Positions 8,128 through 14,564 of a stretch of DNA of 64,000 bases are shown here, piece after piece (within the stretch, counting starts at the first letter, position 1; each line of letters begins with the position of its first letter). Under the pieces are notes generated by a model. The model had not been told where the DNA came from. It was given only the letters and a program-made list of their open reading frames with translations, and made no database searches. Source of the DNA: Lewinellaceae bacterium (GTDB lineage: Bacteria; Bacteroidota; Bacteroidia; Chitinophagales; Saprospiraceae); assembly GCA_020636045.1 (NCBI GenBank), contig JACJYP010000003.1, positions 62,001-126,000 of the forward strand, in the 5' to 3' direction. Made by a program: the position numbers and the translations under genes.

Positions 8128-8241
8128 GTCAAGGGGATGAAAGAGGAAAACGAAGCGAATGTCCCCCGACCACCGGATCTGCAATTCTTTTCATGAGACT
8201 ATATGAGAAAAACGCGGCACGAACGAGCGCCGCGTTTTTTT
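8128..8241 (+). ncRNA. Predicted small RNA, unit 3 of array
   Basis: It lies between the CACCTTTG box at 8116-8123 and the T run at 8235-8241. The hairpin is AACGCGGC with GCCGCGTT around a 10-base loop, and the A run before it also makes it a terminator for the convergent acyl-CoA synthetase gene. The conserved motif is at 8187-8203. The frame MKEENEANVPRPPDLQFFS stops inside the motif at the same place as in unit 2. Confidence 0.55.
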
Positions 8242-8275
8242 ATTTCTGACCAATTAAAGCCTCTAAGAAGCCGGG

Positions 8276-10099
8276 TTATTGGTACATCGCTTCGATCTCG
8301 GCGGCAAATTTTGCGAGGATTACCCGGCGTTTTAATTTCAGGGTAGGTGTCAGTTCGCCCTCCGAACCGTCGGACTTTGCGGGTTCCCATACGCCCGACA
8401 GCAGGGTAAATTTTTTGATCTGTTCCGGATGGCTGAAATTGGGATTGATGCGCTCGATCAGCTTCCAGTAGCGCTCCAGCACTTTCGGGTGTCGGATCAT
8501 CTCCTCCAGCGTTGTCCAGGGGATTCCGTGTTTCTCGCACCAGGCCTTCAATCCGTCGGCCGAAGGCACGATCAGCGCCGATACGAATTTCAGGTTTTCC
8601 CCTACGACCATGGCCTGCTCCACCAGCCGGTGCTCTTTCAACATCGATTCGATGGGGGTCGGCGCCACGTATTTGCCGCCGCTGGTCTTCAGCAACTCTT
8701 TTTTGCGGTCGGTGATCTTCAGGTATTTTTTTCCGCCGGGGCCGTCCACCAGCATGCCGACATCGCCGGTAGCCAGCCAGGGCTCGCCGTCGACCTGTCT
8801 GATCATTTCTGCCGTTTGCTGCGGCTGCTTGTAGTAACCCTTCATCACCCCGGGGCTTTGTGCGAGTATTTCGCCTTCACCGGGGCGAAAATCGGGTCCC
8901 GCCTCAATCCGCAGGGTCACGCCGTCGAGGGCGGGCCCTACCGTGCCCAGCATGGCCCCGCCGGGCTGAAAACCGTTGAAACTCAAAGCGGGAGAGGCTT
9001 CGGTGAGGCCGTAGCCTTCGCGGACGGGGATGCCGGCTGCATTGAAGGTGCGGAGCACTTTCATGGGGCACGCACTTGCTGCCGTGATCATGGCTTTGAC
9101 CCGCCCGCCCAGCGCTTCGCGCCATTTGGAAAATATCAGCCGGTCGGCAATCCACCATTTCAGTGCCTCCAGTCCCCGGGGCTGTCTGTCGAAATCCCAA
9201 TGATCCGCGAGCCGCAGGGCCCAGAAGAACAGCGCTCTTTTGATCATGCCGAGTTCGAGCCCTTTGTCGTAGATGCGGTCGTACACTTTTTCCAGCAGCC
9301 TGGGCACGCAAGTGAAAAAATGCGGCCGCAGGGAACGCAGATCACCGTTTTCGCCGCCGAGGTTATCGGTGCCGGTGAAGGCCACCGAAGCGGAGTAGGC
9401 AGTGTAGGCATATACCGCCACCCTTTCGTATACGTGGCTGACGGGCAGAAAACTCAGTATACAATCACCGGGGCCGATCGGTGCGATGCGGCGCAGGGCC
9501 TCCACGTTGAACACGATGTTGCGATGCGTAAGCATTACCCCCTTGGGATTGCCTGTCGTGCCGGAAGTGTAGATCAGGGTCGCCAAGTCATCGGGCCGGA
9601 TGCCTGCGCTGATGCGCGCCACTTCCGCGAGATCGGCATCGGGCGGCGCCAGCAGGGCTTCCCAACTTCTGCAATCGCTGCGGCCCGGAAAAGAGAAGAT
9701 CTCTTTCAGCGCCGGCGTCCGGGTTTTGGCCAGTGCAACCTTGTCGTACAGGTCGCCATCGCCGACGAGGCAATAGGTCGCTTCGGATTCGTTCAGGATG
9801 TATTCGTATTCTCGTGCGCTGATGGTGGGATACATCGGTACATGCAGCACGCCGATCTGAAGCAGGGCATAATCGACCACGACCCATTCGGGAGTGGTCT
9901 GATAAACAACAGATGCTACCTTATCGCCGGGGCGAAGGCCCATGTCCAGCAAACCACGACTGGCGCGGTTCGCCAGTTCCGCCACCTGTGCAGTAGAAAG
10001 ATACTGCCATTTTCCGTCGATCTTGCGACCGAAAGCCCGTTCGAGCGGATGTGAGTTCAACTGATCTGCGAGGTAATCAAACAGGCGGATATCAGTCAT
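8276..10099 (-). CDS. Long-chain acyl-CoA synthetase (AMP-forming)
   Basis: A 607-residue ANL-superfamily enzyme. The P-loop-like motif YTSGTTGNPKG is near residue 192, the adenylate motif GYGLTEASP near 370, and the hinge/core ATGDVG followed by ITDRKKELLKTSGGKYVAP near 475-505. The Lys-rich linker and 600-residue length match FadD15/long-chain fatty acid CoA ligases, which activate fatty acids through an acyl-AMP for beta-oxidation or lipid synthesis. Start ATG 10099 (MTDIRLFDYLADQL) was chosen over a 14-codon extension because it aligns with the family N-terminus. It is transcribed towards the small-RNA array and shares the terminator of its third unit. The acyl chain length cannot be read from sequence. 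Confidence 0.92.
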   Translation of the reverse strand: MTDIRLFDYLADQLNSHPLERAFGRKIDGKWQYLSTAQVAELANRASRGLLDMGLRPGDKVASVVYQTTPEWVVVDYALLQIGVLHVPMYPTISAREYEYILNESEATYCLVGDGDLYDKVALAKTRTPALKEIFSFPGRSDCRSWEALLAPPDADLAEVARISAGIRPDDLATLIYTSGTTGNPKGVMLTHRNIVFNVEALRRIAPIGPGDCILSFLPVSHVYERVAVYAYTAYSASVAFTGTDNLGGENGDLRSLRPHFFTCVPRLLEKVYDRIYDKGLELGMIKRALFFWALRLADHWDFDRQPRGLEALKWWIADRLIFSKWREALGGRVKAMITAASACPMKVLRTFNAAGIPVREGYGLTEASPALSFNGFQPGGAMLGTVGPALDGVTLRIEAGPDFRPGEGEILAQSPGVMKGYYKQPQQTAEMIRQVDGEPWLATGDVGMLVDGPGGKKYLKITDRKKELLKTSGGKYVAPTPIESMLKEHRLVEQAMVVGENLKFVSALIVPSADGLKAWCEKHGIPWTTLEEMIRHPKVLERYWKLIERINPNFSHPEQIKKFTLLSGVWEPAKSDGSEGELTPTLKLKRRVILAKFAAEIEAMYQ

Positions 10100-10392
10100 G
10101 GCAGGGCGTTGAAGATGAGTCGGAGACACAGAGCATCGCAAAACGGTGCTCCAGCAACCGGCCGCGCTCTTAAAACAATTTGTAAAAAATGCGATTCAGC
10201 AGGGAAAATGATAACCCGGGGCAATATTCAAAAAAATTTTTTAAGTCGGGCATTTCCCGTGTTTTATAAAAATTGCTTTTGCCCGGGCCTGTTTTATTTT
10301 GCATACGGGCTAAACCGGTTACATATCCAAGAATATTATTCTACCTGCACTTTAAACACAAATAATGTTTTTGAAAATGACCGAGGTGAAAA

Positions 10393-10424
10393 TTTGCATA
10401 TTTGACGTTTATACGGCATTTTTG
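10393..10424 (+). promoter_or_regulatory. Promoter of candidate small RNA
   Basis: TTTG at 10393-10396, a 20-base spacer, then CATTTTTG at 10417-10424. The CAnnTTTG form is the same as in the three-unit array. Confidence 0.45.
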
Positions 10425-10430
10425 TAGTCC

Positions 10431-10502
10431 TTTTGGGAAAGCGTCGCCCTCCGTCCGGAACCTTTTACAGGTTAGCCGGTTTCCAAATGGAGGGGATTTT
10501 TT
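10431..10502 (+). ncRNA. Candidate small structured RNA
   Basis: It lies between the promoter above and a T run at 10497-10502. An outer stem CCCTCC (10447) with GGAGGG (10489) encloses an inner GGAACC/GGTTTCC pairing and a short AACC/GGTT hairpin, directly before the T run, so the whole 70 bases fold as a terminator-like unit. It lacks the CTTTTCATGAG motif of the array. It could equally be an orphan terminator. Confidence 0.3.
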
Positions 10503-10754
10503 ATCAACGATTTCGTGGCATTTTGAGCATTGACACCCGCATGGGTGCATCGATGGAATCTACATCGCTCGTTTTTTGCACTTTTTGCTTTACACGGGAA
10601 AAAGGTGCGGTTTTGTGCGGCGGTAATACGGGCGATCCGAGACTTTGCAAAGATCTGACGTCTAACACCGGACGTTTTGACCACAAGCGCCTTTACGCCC
10701 CTGTACAGCCGATGGAATCCGATTTTATAGTATTTTTAAAACAGTACCGGCAGG

Positions 10755-11603
10755 ATGAGTATCTCCACACAAACACCACTCAAACTGATCTTCAAGGGCC
10801 GCCTTGAGTTTGGATCCGAACGCACCTACAACATGGTGCTCAACCATTGGAACAACCGTATTGAAAACTACTTCAAAACGGATGTGCTGCTCAAAGCGGA
10901 TCAGGTGTTCAGCGAAGAAGAATACGCGCTTACCGTACCGCAACAAGTGGTGATGAGCACGGAAAAACACTGGCGCAGCACGACTGCGCTGCTGAAGGAG
11001 GTTGCCCAATACGCTCTTGCCGGAAAAGTGGGCGCCTGGTGGGTACAAAACGGTCAGATTTTGGCCGAGTACAACATAGAACCGCAATCGGATAAAACGG
11101 CAGTGTCGGAGTATATTCGCGGGCGCGAACTGGCCAAGCAGGGCGGTATGGAGATGGCCTCCGAAGCGCTGAGCAATGCCATATCGAAATACGAGCGGCA
11201 CGCCCTCGCCTACGAGCGACGCGGATACGTCAACTACAAACTCAAAAACTTCAACGACGCTCTCTACGACTTTTCCAAAAGCATCGATATCAACTCCGTC
11301 AACCCCGAACCGCATTACGGCCGCGGCAAGATCAGGATGCTGAAAAACGAGTGGGAAAACGCCGTCCAGGATTTTGATAACGCCATCAAGCGCTCCCTGG
11401 CGGTGCAGCCGATCCACTGGCTCGCACGCCTGCGAAAAGGCGACAGCCTCTACCACGCCAAACGCTACGCGGAAGCCATTCCCGAACTGAAGTTTTTCAT
11501 GCAGCGCAAATTCTCCGAATCCGATCCGAACCACCGTTTTCGCCCCAAGGCAGAGTATTTGCTCGCGGAATGCGAAGCAAAACTGAAGGAAGCCGGAAAA
11601 TAG
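10755..11603 (+). CDS. TPR-repeat protein
   Basis: A 282-residue cytoplasmic protein with no signal peptide. The N-terminal half (residues 1-115) is not recognised; it is rich in aromatic and charged residues and ends in a short strand region (WWVQNGQILAEYNIEP). From about residue 120 there are three to four TPR-like helical pairs, the clearest being ALAYERRGYVNYKLKNFNDA and PEPHYGRGKIRMLKNEWENA. TPR domains mediate protein-protein contacts, but no partner is evident. It stands alone, followed by a very strong palindromic terminator. Function unknown. Confidence 0.75.
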   Translation: MSISTQTPLKLIFKGRLEFGSERTYNMVLNHWNNRIENYFKTDVLLKADQVFSEEEYALTVPQQVVMSTEKHWRSTTALLKEVAQYALAGKVGAWWVQNGQILAEYNIEPQSDKTAVSEYIRGRELAKQGGMEMASEALSNAISKYERHALAYERRGYVNYKLKNFNDALYDFSKSIDINSVNPEPHYGRGKIRMLKNEWENAVQDFDNAIKRSLAVQPIHWLARLRKGDSLYHAKRYAEAIPELKFFMQRKFSESDPNHRFRPKAEYLLAECEAKLKEAGK

Positions 11604-11625
11604 AAACTGGAAACTGGAAATTGAG
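11604..11625 (+). repeat. GAAACTG heptamer run
   Basis: Directly after the TPR gene stop there are two exact and one near copy of GAAACTG in register (11605 onward), ending in ATTGAG. It is short, but of the same 7-base period as other intergenic repeats in this window. Confidence 0.4.
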
Positions 11626-11629
11626 AAAT

Positions 11630-11678
11630 TAAAATGCACAGGGGCGTCGCTGAATCAGCGACGCCCCTGTGCATTTTA
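11630..11678. terminator. Perfect 24-bp palindrome, bidirectional terminator
   Basis: Bases 11630-11653 are the exact reverse complement of 11655-11678, with a single central A. The arms start TAAAATGCACAGGGGCG and end in GTCGCTGA. A runs of four flank the GC-rich core on both strands, so it can stop transcription from both convergent genes. The last three bases are the stop codon of the minus-strand gene. Confidence 0.75.
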
Positions 11679-12227
11679 GCCCTGTTGCAATTCGGAGCAT
11701 ACTTTAGCCGCCCAGGCTCCCGTCAGGGCGTCGTATTTTCTGATCTGCTCCAGGTCGAGATCGAGCAGGGCAGGGAAACGCGCGTAGGAAAAATCCAGGG
11801 CCTGTTTTTTCAGCGCTGATGCCAAAGCCCCGTCTTGTCCGGTCGTTACAGGCGATGCCGGTTCCTTGCCTGCGAGCAAAGATTCTATCATTTCAATCAT
11901 TTCAGCGGCATGCCGGCGGGTTGCGGTATTGAATTCCCGCTTTTGTGTATCGCCGCGCTCATGAGATGCGATGGCATTTGCTGCTGCAACTGCGCGGATC
12001 ACATCGGCCAGTTCGGCGATTTTTCCCTGGCGCGACAGCGATGCGCGTTCCCGCTCCCGTTCGGCATCCAGCGAACCGTAGGTGCCGCGTTCGCCGCTGC
12101 GCTTGTCGATCCAGTTGCCGCTCTCATCGTAGCGCTCTTCCTGCACCCATGTGCGTTTTTGTTTTCGCCGGTTGACCAGCCCGATCACCAGGATCAGCAC
12201 CACCGCTATGCCGAAGGCTATTTCCAT
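11676..12227 (-). CDS. Membrane-anchored protein of unknown function
   Basis: A 183-residue protein with a single N-terminal transmembrane helix (residues 3-18, IAFGIAVVLILVIGLV) followed by NRRKQKR, so the body is probably cytoplasmic. The middle is strongly charged and likely helical or coiled (DAERERERASLSRQGK), followed by an Ala-rich helix. I do not recognise the family. Its ATG overlaps the last 10 bases of rfbA, suggesting translational coupling with that gene. Its stop codon lies inside the palindromic terminator. Confidence 0.65.
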   Translation of the reverse strand: MEIAFGIAVVLILVIGLVNRRKQKRTWVQEERYDESGNWIDKRSGERGTYGSLDAERERERASLSRQGKIAELADVIRAVAAANAIASHERGDTQKREFNTATRRHAAEMIEMIESLLAGKEPASPVTTGQDGALASALKKQALDFSYARFPALLDLDLEQIRKYDALTGAWAAKVCSELQQG

Positions 12228-13093
12228 GTCTGATATTTAAGCAGGTTCAGCAGGTATTCGCCGTAGCCGCTTTTGAGGAATTTATGCCCCAGGCGCTCCA
12301 GCCCCGCATCGTCGATAAAGCCCATTTCCCAGGCGATCTCTTCGATACAGCCGATCTTGAGCCCCTGGCGGTCTTCGATGGCCTGCACGAACTGGCCGGC
12401 CTGCATCAGCGATTCGTGGGTGCCCGTGTCGAGCCAGGCATAGCCGCGCCCCATGACGCGTACTTCCAGTTTGCCGAGTTGCAGGTAGGTTTTGTTCACA
12501 TCGGTGATCTCGTATTCGCCGCGGGGGCTGGGTTGCAGGTTGCGCGCGATCTCCACGACGCTGTTGTCGTAAAAATAAAGCCCCGGCACGGCGTAGTGGC
12601 TTTTGGGCATGGCCGGTTTTTCTTCGATGCTGAGCGCCTTGAATTCCTTGTCGAACTCCACCACCCCGTAACGCTCAGGGTCGGCGACCTGATAGGCGAA
12701 GATGATGCCGCCGTCGGGCTCGGTGCAGGTGCGCATCATCCGGCCCAGGCCCGCCCCGTAAAAAATATTATCGCCCAGGATCAGGGCAGCGGCATCGTTG
12801 CCGATAAAGGGCGCGCCGAGCACGAACGCCTGCGCCAGCCCGTTTGGTACGTGCTGCTCCACATAGGAAAAACGCATGCCCAGTTCGCTGCCGTCGCCGA
12901 ACAACTGGCGGAACTTCGGCAGGTCGTGGGGCGTGGAAATGATGAGCACTTCCCGGATACCCGCCTGCATCAGCGTGCAGAGCGGGTAATAGATCATCGG
13001 CTTGTCGTACACGGGCATGAGCTGCTTGCTCACGGCGAGGGTCAGGGGATAGAGCCGGGTGCCGAGACCGCCGGCGAGGATAATGCCTTTCAT
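12218..13093 (-). CDS. rfbA: Glucose-1-phosphate thymidylyltransferase RfbA
   Basis: A 291-residue enzyme, the normal length. It joins dTTP and glucose-1-phosphate to make dTDP-glucose, the first step to dTDP-L-rhamnose and other deoxysugars for surface polysaccharide. Visible motifs are the nucleotide-binding GGLGTRLYPLT (residues 8-18), SKQLMPVYDKPMIYYP, and ILGDNIFYG; the active-site EKP occurs as EEKPAMPKS. Start ATG 13093 is chosen because the long in-frame extension upstream crosses a terminator hairpin. rfbC is more than 40 kb away in this window and rfbB/rfbD are not seen here. It overlaps the following membrane protein gene. Confidence 0.96.
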   Translation of the reverse strand: MKGIILAGGLGTRLYPLTLAVSKQLMPVYDKPMIYYPLCTLMQAGIREVLIISTPHDLPKFRQLFGDGSELGMRFSYVEQHVPNGLAQAFVLGAPFIGNDAAALILGDNIFYGAGLGRMMRTCTEPDGGIIFAYQVADPERYGVVEFDKEFKALSIEEKPAMPKSHYAVPGLYFYDNSVVEIARNLQPSPRGEYEITDVNKTYLQLGKLEVRVMGRGYAWLDTGTHESLMQAGQFVQAIEDRQGLKIGCIEEIAWEMGFIDDAGLERLGHKFLKSGYGEYLLNLLKYQTWK

Positions 13094-13132
13094 ATCGGGA
13101 CGGTTTATTGGTTTCGGGCGTTTTTCCGCTGC

Positions 13133-13169
13133 AAAAAAAATGCCTTCGCAGCGGGCAAAGGCATTTTTC
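13133..13169. terminator. Intrinsic terminator between DUF1801 gene and rfbA
   Basis: The stem is ATGCCTT (13140-13146) with AAGGCAT (13158-13164), with A8 on the left and T5 on the right, so it can work on both strands. It separates the DUF1801 gene from rfbA. Confidence 0.6.
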
Positions 13170-13248
13170 GAGAGAAAAATGGAGTTTCCCGGCAAATCAG
13201 TAGCACTTCACTCCGGGAGGGAATTTTCACGGACAGCGCCCGCGATGG

Positions 13249-13614
13249 CTATTTTTTCTTTTTGCCGGCCGCTTTTTCCAGGTTTTCGCGCACCCGGAAG
13301 GCGACAATCCTGGCGATCAGATCGTGCGGCACGGGCCGGTCGAACGGAAATTGCACGGAGCCTTTTGCGGAAGCGTAAGGCGACAATTCATCCTGAAAGG
13401 CCGCGATGCCGCTGGCGCCCGGATAAAAACCGATGTGCTGTTTGAATGCGGCAAAATGGACGAGATTGCCCTTCAATTTGAACGTCGGTATCTGGTAACT
13501 GATCGCCTCTTCAGCTCCTGGCGCGGCCGCGCGGATGGTCGCCCGCACCTGTTGCAGGATCGCCTGCACTTCTTCCGGGAAAGTAGCGATGTATTCGTCC
13601 GTCGTTTTAAACAT
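13249..13614 (-). CDS. DUF1801 (YdhG-like) protein
   Basis: A 121-residue protein of the DUF1801 family: EEAISYQIPTFKLKGNLVHFAAFKQHIGFYPG is the recognisable core, and the C-terminus is a Lys-rich tail (KAAGKKKK). Bacillus YdhG (Fra) of this family has been described as a frataxin-like iron chaperone, but most members are uncharacterised. The ATG at 13614 gives the family start (FKTTDEYIATFPEEV). It is a single-gene unit ending before a terminator. Function in this organism is unknown. Confidence 0.85.
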   Translation of the reverse strand: MFKTTDEYIATFPEEVQAILQQVRATIRAAAPGAEEAISYQIPTFKLKGNLVHFAAFKQHIGFYPGASGIAAFQDELSPYASAKGSVQFPFDRPVPHDLIARIVAFRVRENLEKAAGKKKK

Positions 13615-13720
13615 ATTATCTCAAGGTGATTTAGAATTGTGATCGGGGTCGAGTGGAAATCTATTGAGCACAGCCCAAAGAATATTACACACGAGCCGAA
13701 GTCTTACGCGGGCAAGTGGG

Positions 13721-13888
13721 AGTCGTTACCACGTTCCTTGTAACGATTACACAAAGGGCGTTAGTCGTTACCACGTTCCTTGTAACGAGTTCACAAAGGA
13801 CGTTAGTCGCTGCAACGTTCCTTGTAGCGATTACACAAAGGACGTTAGTCGTTACAATGTTCCTTGTAACGAGTTCACAAAGGGCGAT
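13721..13888. repeat. Four tandem copies of a 42-bp repeat
   Basis: Copies begin at 13721, 13763, 13805 and 13847. The unit core is GTTACCACGTTCCTTGTAAC, itself an imperfect inverted repeat (GTTAC/GTAAC), followed by GA and CACAAAGG. Copies 1 and 3 carry GATTACACAAAG and copies 2 and 4 GAGTTCACAAAG, so there is an 84-bp higher-order period. There are no unique spacers, so it is not a CRISPR. As 42 is a multiple of 3 all frames stay open, which creates false reading frames on both strands. Confidence 0.85.
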
Positions 13889-13894
13889 TATCAT

Positions 13895-13970
13895 TACCGT
13901 CTACCGTCTACCGTCAGCCGTCTATCGTTTACCGTCTACCGTCTACCGTATCAACCGTCAGCCGTCTACA
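13895..13970. repeat. Heptanucleotide repeat, CCGTCTA type (locus 1)
   Basis: About ten degenerate in-register copies of CCGTCTA (variants CCGTCAG, TCGTTTA, CCGTATC). They abut the 42-bp repeat array and run into the 3' end of the GTP cyclohydrolase II-like gene, supplying its last codons. The same repeat recurs at 40039-40130. Confidence 0.8.
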
Positions 13971-14476
13971 GACAGGTTTTTAGTGCCATCCACCCGAATG
14001 CCGAATTGTTCCAGATCGCGCGTCTTGCCGGGGTTATCGGTGAGCATGACGACGGAGCGCACACCCAGATCGCGCAATATTCCGGCAGCGGCGCTGAAAT
14101 CGCGCGCATCCCTTTTGAAGCCTGCGGCTTCGTATGCTTCTGCCTGCGGCATGCCTTCACTTTTGAAAACTTTGCTTTTCAGCAATGCAAAATGGCCGTT
14201 TGCCTTGCCTTCCTGGTCAAGCCAGATAACAATTCCCGCGCCCGCATCCCGGATCAGTTGCTGTGAGCGCTCCATTTGTTCCCGGCAATCGCATTCGATG
14301 CTGTTGAACACATGCGCCGCAATGCAGGCCGAATGCACCCTGCATAGCACGGATTCCCGGCCCCGCACCTCGCCCATGACCAGCGCGATCGTTTCCTTTT
14401 GACCGTTGTAGTAAAGGTATTCCCGGTACGTACCGTACTTCGTCTTGAGTGTGCCCTCGGCGATATTGACGACCAT
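13958..14476 (-). CDS. GTP cyclohydrolase II-like protein (variant active site)
   Basis: A 172-residue stand-alone GCH II domain. Zinc ligands Cys51, Cys62 and Cys64 are present (SACIAAHVFNSIECDC), and so is the Asp-X-Arg-Asp-Phe block (D123-F127). By alignment in my head with E. coli RibA, two things differ: the catalytic Tyr105 position is Met109 (KSEGMPQAEAYEAAGF), and the RQEGRxIGL motif is DQEGKANGH. In Streptomyces coelicolor a Tyr-to-Met change at this site was reported to make the enzyme stop at the formylated pyrimidine. Start ATG 14476 is preferred to a 36-codon extension. The C-terminal residues LSVDG come from the heptamer repeat. No other rib gene is adjacent. Confidence 0.8.
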   Translation of the reverse strand: MVVNIAEGTLKTKYGTYREYLYYNGQKETIALVMGEVRGRESVLCRVHSACIAAHVFNSIECDCREQMERSQQLIRDAGAGIVIWLDQEGKANGHFALLKSKVFKSEGMPQAEAYEAAGFKRDARDFSAAAGILRDLGVRSVVMLTDNPGKTRDLEQFGIRVDGTKNLSVDG

Positions 14477-14564
14477 GATCTGTCGGTGTTTTCTGTGAAA
14501 AAGGTAAACAGTGCGTCCTGCTGTTGGTTGCGATATCAATGTACCGGCGACTGCTATACCCTCG

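Larger units (their letters stand above)
7500..8241 (+). repeat. Tandem array of three promoter-to-terminator units (~290-300 bp period)
   Basis: Each unit has, in order: a CAnnTTTG -7 box (7523-7530, 7815-7822, 8116-8123); a start-proximal segment beginning TA(T/C)(T/C)GTC; about 55 divergent bases; the conserved motif CTTTTCATGAGATTATA (7598-7614, 7888-7904, and with one change 8187-8203); and a GC-rich hairpin with a 7-8 T run (ends 7656, 7945, 8241). The boxes are 292 and 301 bases apart and the motifs 290 and 299 apart. Unit 1 also has TTTG exactly 19 bases before its -7 box. DNA between units is unrelated. No protein gene fits the region, and 7238-7499 in front of it is AT-rich with no gene seen. 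Confidence 0.75.
10100..10754. other. Intergenic region of 655 bases, one candidate small transcript
   Basis: AT-rich in its first half and between divergent genes, so it must hold both their promoters; no consensus box is clear for either. The only structured piece is the candidate RNA at 10431-10502. A small hairpin (CACCC/GGGTG) lies at about 10537-10549. No protein frame here looks real. Confidence 0.6.

Noticed and set aside
8429..10054. 541-codon frame opposite the acyl-CoA synthetase
   Set aside because: Antisense shadow of a clear ANL enzyme.
13721..13888. Possible CRISPR array
   Set aside because: Units are contiguous with no unique spacers and there are no cas genes nearby.
13664..14402. 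Open frames on both strands across the 42-bp repeats, some with 14-residue repeats
   Set aside because: The repeat length is a multiple of three and has no stops in several frames, so these frames are forced by the repeat. They also run antisense to the GTP cyclohydrolase II-like gene.
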